Of a DNA stretch of 54,517 nt, positions 46,789 through 54,517 are shown in pieces. The DNA lies in the NCBI GenBank assembly GCA_937923115.1, contig CAKZTE010000039.1:1-54517 (forward strand), given 5' to 3'. Origin of the DNA: an uncultured Caulobacterales bacterium. GTDB taxonomy: Bacteria; Pseudomonadota; Alphaproteobacteria; Caulobacterales; Maricaulaceae. Numbering within the stretch: position 1 is the first letter of the stretch; each line of letters opens with the position of its first letter. The notes under the pieces are model-generated. The model did not search any database, was not told the origin of the DNA, and saw only the letters and a list, made by a program, of their open reading frames with translations. The translations under genes were made by a program, and so were the position numbers.

Positions 46789-48363
46789 CTATCCTGCGGC
46801 TTTTGCTATGGCCGTTATTGAAACGTAATCAAGCTTGCCCGTACCTAGCACAGGCAGGCTCGGTACTGAAATGATTTTCTTTGGAACGGATATCTCAGGT
46901 ACGCCGTGATTCTGCGCCCATGCCAAAAGCGCGTGCCGCTTTGGGTCGGCATGTTCCGTAACCAAAACAATGCGCTCTCCTTTGCGTTTATCCGGAACAA
47001 TTGCGGCGGCGTGCATGTGGTCAGGCCAAACAGCGGCTGCGCAATTTTCAACAACACTCAACGAGACCATCTCTCCGCCAATCTTGGCAAAGCGTTTCAA
47101 CCGGCCGCGCACGACAACATATCCGTCATCATCGACAGAGACGACATCACCCGTATCATGCCAGCCGTCGTCCAGTGAGGTCAGCGTACCGGGCGATTGC
47201 GCGGAGATATAGCCTTGCATTACATTTGGTCCTCGCACCCAAAGCCGGCCAGCGTCATCAAGTCCGTCCACGGGCTCTAAACGCGATTCTATGCCAGGCA
47301 GCATTTTGCCAATCGTTCCCGAACGAATATCGCCGGGTTGATTGGCGGCAAGCACTGGCGCGCATTCAGTCACGCCGTAACCCTCTAGAACCTCAAAGGA
47401 AAACTTCTGCTCAGCCGTTTTGCGCGTTTCCTCGCGCACCCGCTCCGCCCCGCATACGGCAATGCGCAAGGAGCTCAAACCGTCATGCGAACTAGCCCGC
47501 ATATATTGCTGCAAAAATGTATCCGTCGCAAAGAGGACCGTGGAGCGGCTTTCGAATATGCGTTTGGTAATTGTCTTTGCCTGAAGGGGTGACGGGTGCA
47601 AGACAACAGGATGACCACTGATAAGCGGCCAAAGTGTCCCCGCCGTTAGCCCATAACAATGAAATGTTGGAAGAGGGTTAAAAAATATATCACTCTCTTG
47701 GAGCTGCACATGCTGCTCAATTTGCTCTATATTTGCGAGGATATTGGCATGGCTTAGCACAACGCCCTTCGGATTGCCTTCTGTTCCCGAGGTGAACAAA
47801 ATCACGCCTGTGTCGTCAGGGGAAACTTTTGGAACAAAGAGTTTTGGAAACAAGGGTCCAAGGACGGCGCGAAATTTACCCGTGAGACCAACATTCTCGC
47901 GCATGTCCTCGAGGTATAAAACCTGAACGAGCTTTGATAGCGCCGTCATAAGATTAGAAAGTCCCGCAATATCCACAAACTTTCGTGCGGTTATAACCGT
48001 CTTTATCTGGGCCGTTGCCGTCGCCGCTTTCAAATTTGCGATGCCCGCAGAGAAGTTAAGCATGCTGGGTGTTCGGCCCGCCGCATAGATTGACATAAGG
48101 GCGATTACCGCGCCCGCCCCTGTCGGTAATAATATACCAATGTTCTCATTAGGCTGAGTACGTTTGCTTATTTGCGGCGAGAGCGCGAAGGCCGCCCGCG
48201 AAATATCGGCATATGTCATCACGCGCCCGTCGCCATCTGTCAGGATAGGCGTCTTAGCGCCATGCATTTTGCCACTCTCGAGAAAGGCGCCTAAAATATT
48301 ACGGCGGATACGCCTTAGGGCCTGGTTTGATAAAGGCTCTGATTTTAAAATTTGAGTGTTCAC
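46789..48363 (-). CDS. AMP-forming acyl-ACP/acyl-CoA synthetase (Aas C-terminal-like)
   Basis: 524 residues. Adenylate-forming motifs: LFTSGTEGNPKGVVLSH, EGYGVTECAPV, TGDV, GRLKRFAKIGGEMVS and the terminal lysine in GTGKLDY. The G-R-x-K-R-F-A-K-I-G-G-E-M-V-S segment is the signature of the acyl-ACP synthetase half of Aas, which reattaches fatty acids to ACP for phospholipid repair. The acyltransferase and MFS-like (LplT) domains normally paired with Aas are absent here. A free fatty acid salvage enzyme is likely; the acceptor (ACP or CoA) is uncertain. The 152 bp up to the tRNA hold nothing that I can identify. Confidence 0.85.
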   Translation of the reverse strand: MNTQILKSEPLSNQALRRIRRNILGAFLESGKMHGAKTPILTDGDGRVMTYADISRAAFALSPQISKRTQPNENIGILLPTGAGAVIALMSIYAAGRTPSMLNFSAGIANLKAATATAQIKTVITARKFVDIAGLSNLMTALSKLVQVLYLEDMRENVGLTGKFRAVLGPLFPKLFVPKVSPDDTGVILFTSGTEGNPKGVVLSHANILANIEQIEQHVQLQESDIFFNPLPTFHCYGLTAGTLWPLISGHPVVLHPSPLQAKTITKRIFESRSTVLFATDTFLQQYMRASSHDGLSSLRIAVCGAERVREETRKTAEQKFSFEVLEGYGVTECAPVLAANQPGDIRSGTIGKMLPGIESRLEPVDGLDDAGRLWVRGPNVMQGYISAQSPGTLTSLDDGWHDTGDVVSVDDDGYVVVRGRLKRFAKIGGEMVSLSVVENCAAAVWPDHMHAAAIVPDKRKGERIVLVTEHADPKRHALLAWAQNHGVPEISVPKKIISVPSLPVLGTGKLDYVSITAIAKAAG

Positions 48364-48515
48364 GCAGCGTCCTCTCTCCAGCGTCTCTATGAAGGGTCTT
48401 ATCGTTTTCTAGCCGTCTAATGCCGAGCAGCATGTCCAGAGAGGGTGTTGCAGCCGCGCTGGTGTTTCTCGCCTTGATGGCCCGCGTGAAAAACCGGCAA
48501 GGTCGAACAAGAAAA

Positions 48516-48602
48516 TGGTACGGACGGTCGGAATCGAACCGACACTCCTATACAGGAACAAGATTTTAAGTCTTGCGTGTCTACCAATTCCACCACGCCC
48601 GC
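48516..48602 (-). tRNA. tRNA-Leu (UAA)
   Basis: 87 nt including an encoded CCA. The acceptor stem GCGGGCG pairs with CGTCCGT (two G-U pairs), and the anticodon stem CAAGA/TCTTG has loop CTTAAAA giving anticodon UAA. A long variable arm with TCCT/AGGA makes it class II, and the T arm has GGTTCGATTCC. It reads UUA (and UUG by wobble) and is a substrate type for MiaA, whose gene is 4 kb away. Confidence 0.97.
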
Positions 48603-48740
48603 ACAGCTTGATCCAATATCTTAGTAGCGGCGTTAATATGGCAGGAGATCCGCAGATTGGAAGAGGTTTTTTTAATAAATTCACGTCTATTTTTTACGCC
48701 CTTCCTTGACACTCCGCCGTGCCTGCCCGACCACAGTCAT

Positions 48741-49538
48741 ATGAAAATCGCGACATGGAATATCAATTCAATCAAAGCCCGTATGCATGCGCTGACGGCG
48801 TGGCTTAAAGAGACTGACCCTGAGGTTGTATGCCTTCAGGAAATTAAAACAGAGAACGACGGCTTCCCCTATATGGAAGTCGAAGCGCTTGGCTATAATG
48901 TCGCTGTACACGGCCAGAAGAGTTACCACGGCGTTGCGATATTATCTAAGTCGCCACTTGAAGATGTCGTAAAAGGTCTTCCCGGCGAGGAGGAAGATGT
49001 TGAGGCGCGCTATATCGAAGCCGTTGTAAGCGGCGCGCGCGGCCCCGTTCGTGTCGCCAGTATTTACCTGCCGAATGGCAACCCCATTGGAGATGCTCCT
49101 GATTTTAGCGATAAGTATAACTACAAACTCCGCTGGATGGAACGCTTGCGCGCGCGCGCCGCTGAGCTGCTGACGCATGAAGAGCCCCTTGTTCTCGCGG
49201 GCGACTACAACGTCATTCCCAATGACGGGGATACGCATGACCCAATTGGTTGGCGCGGCGACGCTGCCTTTCGTCCCGAGACCCACGCGCGCTGGCAGGC
49301 GCTTCTCAATATCGGGCTAACGGAGGCCTTTGAGCAAATGGATGGCCGCGAGCATGAGTATACATTCTGGGACTATCAGCGCGGCGCATGGCAAAACAAT
49401 TACGGCATTCGTATCGACCATTTGCTGCTCTCCGCGCAAGCGGCTGACCGCATAACAGATTTTAAGATCGACAAGTTTGTGCGCGAGGGCGAAAAACCGT
49501 CTGACCACGTTCCCGTCATTGGTACTTTTAATTTATGA
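48741..49538 (+). CDS. xthA: Exodeoxyribonuclease III (AP endonuclease)
   Basis: 265 residues from the ATG at 48741 (MKIATWNINSIKAR); a TTG 84 bp earlier lies only 54 bp from the tRNA and adds a non-family extension. Catalytic residues are in WNINSIKAR (Asn), LQEIKTE (Glu), the conserved Asp-Asn in LAGDYNVIP and the final SDHVPV (Asp-His). It repairs abasic sites and 3' blocks in base excision repair. The ribosome site is weak. The stop overlaps the next gene by four bases (ATGA), so they are cotranslated. Confidence 0.95.
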   Translation: MKIATWNINSIKARMHALTAWLKETDPEVVCLQEIKTENDGFPYMEVEALGYNVAVHGQKSYHGVAILSKSPLEDVVKGLPGEEEDVEARYIEAVVSGARGPVRVASIYLPNGNPIGDAPDFSDKYNYKLRWMERLRARAAELLTHEEPLVLAGDYNVIPNDGDTHDPIGWRGDAAFRPETHARWQALLNIGLTEAFEQMDGREHEYTFWDYQRGAWQNNYGIRIDHLLLSAQAADRITDFKIDKFVREGEKPSDHVPVIGTFNL

Positions 49539-50347
49539 GCCTGCTGCTCAAAACCCTTAGCGCATCAGCAGTTTTTCTGATCATTGCTGTGCTAGGATTT
49601 GGATGGCATTTAAAGGGTATTTATGAGGGTTATGTTGCGTCAACCGACCGCGGCAATGCGCTGTACTCGGCTGACGTGCTGGAGGATTACGGCAAGCAAA
49701 TCACGCAAGAGCTCATGCGCAAGGATGTAGAGGTCGCCATACTCTCGCGCGCAGGACAGCCGCGTAAAAACCTCCCCAAAGGCGTCGACTATACCCATAG
49801 TGCTTTTTTCGTGCGCCAAACGGGCGATGAGTATTACGTTTTTAACCTCTACCATGAAGAGGACAACCGTTTACGCTCCTACTTGAAAACCGACAGGCCC
49901 GCTAACTTTCTTAGACTACTGCGCGAAGCGGATGCGGGGATTATTATCCCAGATACAGCCACTCAAGCGGCGCTAAAGACCTTTATTGGCTCGCCCGCCT
50001 ATTTGGCTATGCATACGCAAGACTACTCTCTCATCAGCAATCCCTTTGATTTGCGCTGGCAGAACTGTAATGAGTTTATGCTCTACGCGCTTGGGGCGCA
50101 TTTGTGGAACACAACAGACAAAGCCGCTGTAAAGGCACGCCTGATGGACGCGATTGAGCCGACGCCGCTTAACGTGTCTGCGGTGCGGCGATTTTACGGC
50201 CCCAAGATTGATGAGCGCCTCATCCTTGCGGATCATGGCGATACTGTGAAGACGACGACTTCTGCTGATTTGGCCGAGCTTCTTGCCGCAGAAAATCGCC
50301 TTAAGGAAAGTTACCGCCTGACATTTAACGCGCGGCCCGCATCCTAG
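49535..50347 (+). CDS. DUF2145-like secreted or membrane-anchored protein
   Basis: 270 residues, with an N-terminal hydrophobic segment (about 4-28) that could be an uncleaved anchor or a signal. The rest resembles DUF2145 proteins: VEVAILSRAG, then DYTHSAFFV, YYVFNLYHE, and a Cys in QNCNEFMLYALGA. The His (YTHSAF), Cys (NCNEF) and Asp/Asn pattern suggests a papain/NlpC-like hydrolase fold, which I infer only. The start overlaps the xthA stop (ATGA). A link to DNA repair is unlikely given the predicted export. Confidence 0.65.
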   Translation: MSLLLKTLSASAVFLIIAVLGFGWHLKGIYEGYVASTDRGNALYSADVLEDYGKQITQELMRKDVEVAILSRAGQPRKNLPKGVDYTHSAFFVRQTGDEYYVFNLYHEEDNRLRSYLKTDRPANFLRLLREADAGIIIPDTATQAALKTFIGSPAYLAMHTQDYSLISNPFDLRWQNCNEFMLYALGAHLWNTTDKAAVKARLMDAIEPTPLNVSAVRRFYGPKIDERLILADHGDTVKTTTSADLAELLAAENRLKESYRLTFNARPAS

Positions 50348-50382
50348 TCCTAAGGCCTTCAACGTATCCTATCGGTAAACGG

Positions 50383-51234
50383 CTAGGTTTCCGTCGGCGT
50401 AGCCTTTGGCGTTTTCTCTAAAGGGCGCAATTTAGCGGCAATCATACGGCCCCATTCCATAAACGGCCAAGCCGTGAGCGCGGCGAGGTTATGACCAGGC
50501 GTATGCGCGCCAATACCTGTTGGCATATCAAAGGCAGAATGCGGGTTGTAATAAGTGCCAAAGATCTTGTCATAAAACGGGAAGATAGACGCGAAGTTCT
50601 TATCATAGGCCTTAACGTCATCGACATGATGCCAGCGGTGAAAACGCGGCGAGACCAGCAAGTAATGAAACGGGCCATGATCCCAATCCAAATTTGCATG
50701 AACGTAATATTGATGCAGCGCGCGCAATAACGCCAAACCAGCAACCTCCTCGACGTTCAACCCGAGCCAAGTCGACGAGAAAAACAAGATCGTAACAATA
50801 ATGATTTGCTCTGTGGGGTGACCGCGCGACCACGTCAGAAAGTTCATGTCCGTATCGGAATGATGCACAGCATGGGCGGGCCATAAAACAGAGGTGTGAA
50901 GCAGGCGGTGCGCCCAATAGACCCCGAAATCATAAACAAGCAATATGGCGAGTGCCGCAAGCGGAACGGGCACGCTGTCCCAAAATTCACGCGGGATTTG
51001 CGGAAAACCTTGCGCTCCATACCATTCTTTTATGACGGGCATGGCGAAGAAAAAGAGGCCGCTATACAGGGCTGTTAATTTCAAGAACGCGAAATTCACG
51101 ACGCCGCTTATGGCCTTTGATTTGGACCATTTAACCGAAGCCGCGCCTTTTGAGAGAACGCCAAGAGCAATAAAGACAGCCGTGATGACCGCGTAAAACT
51201 GCCACTCATTCAGGTTATCAATATATTCGAGCAT
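50383..51234 (-). CDS. Sterol desaturase/fatty acid hydroxylase family protein
   Basis: 283 residues with about four membrane segments. The di-iron histidine clusters are HRLLH, HAVHHS and HRWHH, in the order and spacing of the ERG3/FA_hydroxylase family. Bacterial relatives hydroxylate or desaturate carotenoids, fatty acids, sterol-like lipids or ornithine lipids. The substrate is not predictable. AGGTGG precedes the ATG. An inverted repeat CGTTAAG (51248-51254) / CTTAACG (51284-51290) lies in its upstream region and may be regulatory. Confidence 0.9.
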   Translation of the reverse strand: MLEYIDNLNEWQFYAVITAVFIALGVLSKGAASVKWSKSKAISGVVNFAFLKLTALYSGLFFFAMPVIKEWYGAQGFPQIPREFWDSVPVPLAALAILLVYDFGVYWAHRLLHTSVLWPAHAVHHSDTDMNFLTWSRGHPTEQIIIVTILFFSSTWLGLNVEEVAGLALLRALHQYYVHANLDWDHGPFHYLLVSPRFHRWHHVDDVKAYDKNFASIFPFYDKIFGTYYNPHSAFDMPTGIGAHTPGHNLAALTAWPFMEWGRMIAAKLRPLEKTPKATPTET

Positions 51235-51722
51235 ATAGCCACCTATTCGTTAAGTGGAATATGAGCGATTTAGGCTAAAATTCGCTTAACGCGGAACAAC
51301 GCCGCGCTGCAAAATAAGCTATGGTTTACAGAGCCTTAAGTTGCGCGCAAGACTTTAGGCTGACGACCTATCGCGAGAGCCGCAGGAATTATAAAGAGGC
51401 AGAACGCCCGCGTGGCCGACCTCGCGACGGAGACCGAATGGAGTTAGTAACTGTTTTACGCGAAGAGACCACGCGGCGGTGCGTTGCGAAACGGCCAAAT
51501 TCAAAGACCTTGCAGCAGCTTTTGGCGGTAAACCCATTGGCCGTGCACGGGATAGCTCTCATTTCGCGGCCCCAAAGATCAAGTCGTAACCTTGCCCTTT
51601 ATGACCACACCGTCCTGACCGCAGTAAGTAACGTCTCACCTGTTCCGCCGATCAGAAACAAGAGAACAGTGACACAGTTTTTTAAGGCGGGGATTTATTT
51701 CTTAATTTTGTCTATCTCGCCC
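51235..51722. other. 488-bp region without a convincing gene
   Basis: It lies between the hydroxylase start and the DUF3137 gene end. It contains a 7-bp inverted repeat (51248-51254 / 51284-51290), a short GCGG/CCGC hairpin (51291-51305), and an open frame of 140 codons on the plus strand (51321-51743) with an RPRGRPR stretch but no clear ribosome site. That frame runs 20 bases into DUF3137 on the other strand. It could be regulatory sequence, an unrecognised RNA or a decayed gene. Confidence 0.5.
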
Positions 51723-52625
51723 CTAGAAACGCGGCAGAAGTAAGCCGTGGAGCATGGGGTCAACTGTATCATACGCATCGCGCTCTATCCATTTGGACGC
51801 AGCCCCCGTCTTAAGCCGGCCCTCTTTCATCGCATTCGCTACGGCGTCTTCAATTATGGCAATCTTTTGCGCGTAATATGTTTGACGCTGGCTTTGCACC
51901 TCTTTCGCGTCGAGCGCGCGCGCCGACGCATGCAGCGCGTCCATATCCGCAAGCAGATCAAACACACGCTTTACTTCTGTTTTGACAGTGTCTGCCGCAA
52001 TGTCTGCATCGAAAAACTGTAAGCTATGACCAAATTGAACACGCTCTGGGGACGGCAAAGCCGCGTACATTGCATTACCGACAAAGCCAATCTGAAGGTT
52101 TTTAAATTGCGGATGCCGATCAAACGCCATGAGCCGTTCCATGAAATCTGGCGTCAGCAGTGCTCGCCCCTCTACCTGATCATCAGAATAGACCTCAAAC
52201 AGTGCCTCAAATTCCCTTGAAACCAAGCGAACGGGCTTCATCTCCTCTACCCTTACGGGGTTTTTATGGCCCATATCGCGCATCACAATCGTGCGCGAGA
52301 GAAAGGATGTGTGATGAACAACGCGGATTAGCAAGCCCTCAAACCCCGCCGCAAAAGCGGGCGGCGTCAGCGGGTCTTCAATCTCGGTATCGCGGCGGGC
52401 CTCAATTTCATGGAGGCCGAAATTAATACCGCCAAATCCAGTGCCTTGAATATGGCCATTACAGCGCACGGAACCCGTCGGGGAGTCTATCATTCCCGCC
52501 GCCCGCAACAGAGCTAGCCCCGGCGGCGGCACAGATTTCGCGTGGTATTGCCAACCAAATACAGCATAAAGATACGCGCGAAGGGCGTGCAAATCCTGCG
52601 GGTTTTTGCGTGAGAAAACATCCAT
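51723..52625 (-). CDS. DUF3137 domain protein (galanin-like family)
   Basis: 300 residues. The core matches DUF3137: FEGLLIRVVHHTSFLSRTIVMRD, VRLVSREFEALFEVYSDDQVEGRALLTPDFMERL and a late YAALPS segment. Function is unknown; relatives occur near membrane or export genes. Unlike many members, it has no obvious N-terminal membrane pair, and it starts with a soluble stretch. The ATG at 52625 has no strong ribosome site. It lies 44 bp after valS on the same strand, so it may be cotranscribed with valS. Confidence 0.8.
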   Translation of the reverse strand: MDVFSRKNPQDLHALRAYLYAVFGWQYHAKSVPPPGLALLRAAGMIDSPTGSVRCNGHIQGTGFGGINFGLHEIEARRDTEIEDPLTPPAFAAGFEGLLIRVVHHTSFLSRTIVMRDMGHKNPVRVEEMKPVRLVSREFEALFEVYSDDQVEGRALLTPDFMERLMAFDRHPQFKNLQIGFVGNAMYAALPSPERVQFGHSLQFFDADIAADTVKTEVKRVFDLLADMDALHASARALDAKEVQSQRQTYYAQKIAIIEDAVANAMKEGRLKTGAASKWIERDAYDTVDPMLHGLLLPRF

Positions 52626-52669
52626 ACGCAGGACGCTATATAAGAATTCTTAAAATCCTGTCTAAACCA

Positions 52670-54517
52670 CTAGGCCAAGGCAGAAAGCGCCTCCTCCAGC
52701 TTTGCCACTTCCTCAGCATAGCCTGCGCGGCGTTCCTTTTGCAGGTTCACGACTTTCTCAGGCGCTTTGTCGGTGAAAGCAGGGTTTGAAAGCTTCTTAT
52801 CGATTTTCTCGATCTCCATTTGAGCCTTGGCGATTTCCTTCTCAAGGCGCGCGCGTTCAGCGCCCAAGTCAATAAGGCCGTCAAGCGGAATAGCGTAGGT
52901 CACGCCGTCGACCACGGTTTGCAGCGCGCCTTTGGGCGCCTCGCTCGCAAGCTCGACGTGCTCAACGCGAGCCATGGGCGAGAGCTGCGGCGCGTATGCA
53001 GCAAGGCGGCTATCAAGCGCGCCCGCAAGCATGAGCAGCGGCGCTTTCTTACTTGGCGGGATGTTCATATCGGCACGCACAGAGCGGATATTAGTAATGA
53101 GCGTTTGCAGCCATTCGACCTCAGTTACGGCGGCGGCGTCAACAAGCGTGTCAGGCAGCACAGGCCAGTCAGAAACAATCAAATGAGCATCCCGTTTCGC
53201 GCCGATATTACCCCAAAGCTCCTCCGTGATGAACGGCATGAAGGGGTGGAGTAGTTTTAGAATTTGGTCGAGTACCCATGCATAGGCTGCGCGCGTTTCG
53301 TCTTTTTCCGCGCCGTCATCGCCGGACAGCAGCGGCTTAGTAAGTTCCAAATACCAGCTACAGAATGTGTCCCATGTAAATTTGTAAATCGCGTCAGCCG
53401 CATCATTGAAACGGTAGGCTTCAATGCAGCGCGAAACTTCAGTAGCTGTTTTGGCTGTCTCCGAGATTATCCATTTATTGATAGGCAGGGCGGCGGCCTC
53501 TGGCGCGAAATCAGCGCTTAGGGCGCAGTCATTCATCTGGCCGAAATTCGCCGCAGACCAAAGCTTTGTGCCAAAATTACGGTAGCCTGCAATACGGTCA
53601 ACGGACAAGCGGATGTTACGCCCCTGCCCCGCCATAGAGGCGAGCGTGAAGCGAAGCGCATCCGCGCCGTAAGCCTCGAAACCATCAGGATATTGCTTGC
53701 GGGTGGCCTTCGCGATTTGGGGGGCTTTGTCAGGGTTTTTCAGCCCACGTGTGCGTTTCTCGACAAGGTCTTCAACGCTTACGCCGTCAATCAAATCGAG
53801 CGGGTCAAGCGTATTGCCGATGGATTTAGACATTTTCTTGCCCGCTTCATCAAGGACAAGCGCGTGGATATAGATATCCTTGAACGGCACTTCGTCCATG
53901 AAATGCAAGCCCTGCATCATCATCCGCGCCACCCAGAAAAAGATAATATCAAAGGCGGTGACAACAACAGAGGTCGGGTAGAAGCGCGCAAGCTCGTCCG
54001 TATTTTCAGGCCAGCCGAGGGTCGAGAACGGCCAAAGGCCAGAAGAGAACCATGTGTCGAGGACGTCGGTGTCACGAACAATGGAAATAGCTGTGCCGCC
54101 ACCAAAAATTAAGCTCGGCTGCGATGTGAGTCCTGAGCCAATCTCAACTTGCACTTTTTTTCCGAGATGATCTGCAAGATCACCATAATATTTCTTCGCA
54201 GCACCTAGAGCTTCTTCTTCGGATTCCTTCGAAAAAATAACATAATTTTCCGCATCAAAAAAATTATAGGCCTCATCAGGGGTATACCCCTCCTGTTGGC
54301 TCAATTCAGCATGTTCGGACAGAACCTTATTTACAATATCTGAACTTGGCCCATACCAAGCCGGAATCTGGTGCCCCCACCAAAGCTGGCGGGAGATACA
54401 CCACGGCTGAATATCCTTCATCCAGTGGTCATAGGTTTTCTTCCAATTCTCTGGAATGAAACGGGTTGAACCGTCATCAACCGTTGCCATGGCTTGCTCT
54501 GCTAGCTTATCTGCGGC
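52670..54517 (-). CDS. valS: Valyl-tRNA synthetase (partial, N-terminal half off the window)
   Basis: The frame is open to the window edge. It begins within the editing/catalytic region (AADKLAEQAMATVDDGSTRFIPENW) and includes WCISRQLWWGHQIPAW, DVLDTWFSSGLWPFSTLGW and the KMSKS motif in GKKMSKSIGNTLDPLD. The anticodon-binding domain and the C-terminal coiled coil (from about ALDGLIDLGAERARLEKEI) follow. It charges tRNA-Val. The stretch between HQIPAW and DVLDTW is about 60 residues longer than in E. coli ValS as I recall it, an apparent insertion in the catalytic core. The start lies beyond 54517. Confidence 0.96.
   Translation of the reverse strand, partial: AADKLAEQAMATVDDGSTRFIPENWKKTYDHWMKDIQPWCISRQLWWGHQIPAWYGPSSDIVNKVLSEHAELSQQEGYTPDEAYNFFDAENYVIFSKESEEEALGAAKKYYGDLADHLGKKVQVEIGSGLTSQPSLIFGGGTAISIVRDTDVLDTWFSSGLWPFSTLGWPENTDELARFYPTSVVVTAFDIIFFWVARMMMQGLHFMDEVPFKDIYIHALVLDEAGKKMSKSIGNTLDPLDLIDGVSVEDLVEKRTRGLKNPDKAPQIAKATRKQYPDGFEAYGADALRFTLASMAGQGRNIRLSVDRIAGYRNFGTKLWSAANFGQMNDCALSADFAPEAAALPINKWIISETAKTATEVSRCIEAYRFNDAADAIYKFTWDTFCSWYLELTKPLLSGDDGAEKDETRAAYAWVLDQILKLLHPFMPFITEELWGNIGAKRDAHLIVSDWPVLPDTLVDAAAVTEVEWLQTLITNIRSVRADMNIPPSKKAPLLMLAGALDSRLAAYAPQLSPMARVEHVELASEAPKGALQTVVDGVTYAIPLDGLIDLGAERARLEKEIAKAQMEIEKIDKKLSNPAFTDKAPEKVVNLQKERRAGYAEEVAKLEEALSALA

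Noticed and set aside
51321-51743. A 140-codon plus-strand open frame containing RPRGRPR
   Set aside because: No ribosome site, no recognisable domain, and it overlaps the DUF3137 end; kept only as an unexplained region.

Overview
The window looks like an ordinary, compact chromosomal segment of a free-living alphaproteobacterium of roughly 50% GC. The best guess is the Maricaulales/Hyphomonadales side of the class. This rests on the gene content (ELM1-family protein beside greA, MlaE with an N-terminal STAS domain, a TipN-like polarity protein, mreBCD-mrdA-rodA) and on protein resemblance; no 16S rRNA is present. No insertion sequence, prophage, CRISPR array, toxin-antitoxin pair or defence island is visible. 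The only RNA genes found are one tRNA-Leu(UAA) and one candidate sRNA.

Layout. Positions 1-12,000 hold metabolism and stress genes: a partial GatB/YqeY gene, carA and carB (facing each other across a shared terminator), an M48 metallopeptidase, an NAD-dependent reductase, greA coupled to an ELM1-family gene, a ThuA-like lipoprotein, and trxB coupled to a LysR regulator. A candidate sRNA with two GTCCTCCC motifs follows. Positions 12,100-22,600 hold a hybrid histidine kinase with two receiver domains, an aspartate-type aminotransferase, an EamA transporter, a large proline-rich envelope protein, a threonine/serine dehydratase, an acyl-CoA ligase and a Bcr/CflA-like exporter. Positions 22,900-27,300 hold monocistronic, terminator-bounded genes: an acidic secreted protein, a Prx5 peroxiredoxin, a stand-alone HPt protein, an arginine-rich secreted repeat protein, a CPBP membrane protease and a small conserved-looking protein.

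Positions 27,400-36,700 hold a TipN-like coiled-coil membrane protein, a four-gene Mla-type lipid transport operon (mlaE-mlaF-mlaD-pqiC), a dipeptide epimerase for peptidoglycan recycling, a lipoprotein and an NSS transporter. Positions 36,800-42,450 are the elongasome operon mreB-mreC-mreD-mrdA-rodA. Positions 42,600-54,517 hold a VTT-domain protein, miaA and serB in a near-zero-gap divergent pair, a Do-family protease, an acyl-ACP/CoA synthetase, tRNA-Leu, xthA with a DUF2145-like gene, a fatty acid hydroxylase, a DUF3137 gene and the 3' part of valS.

The most striking window-scale property is compaction. Four convergent gene pairs share 4-bp stop overlaps (TTAA, CTAG, CTAA, CTAG), another pair overlaps by 14 bp, many codirectional genes overlap by 1-4 bp, and one divergent pair has start codons nested in or next to a CATG palindrome. 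The cell-envelope genes (TipN-like, Mla, MreBCD/PBP2/RodA, dipeptide epimerase, HtrA, VTT) are the main functional theme. I found no convincing new multi-gene system. The best novelty candidates are the sRNA, the acidic and basic secreted proteins, the proline-rich envelope protein and the TipN-like protein.
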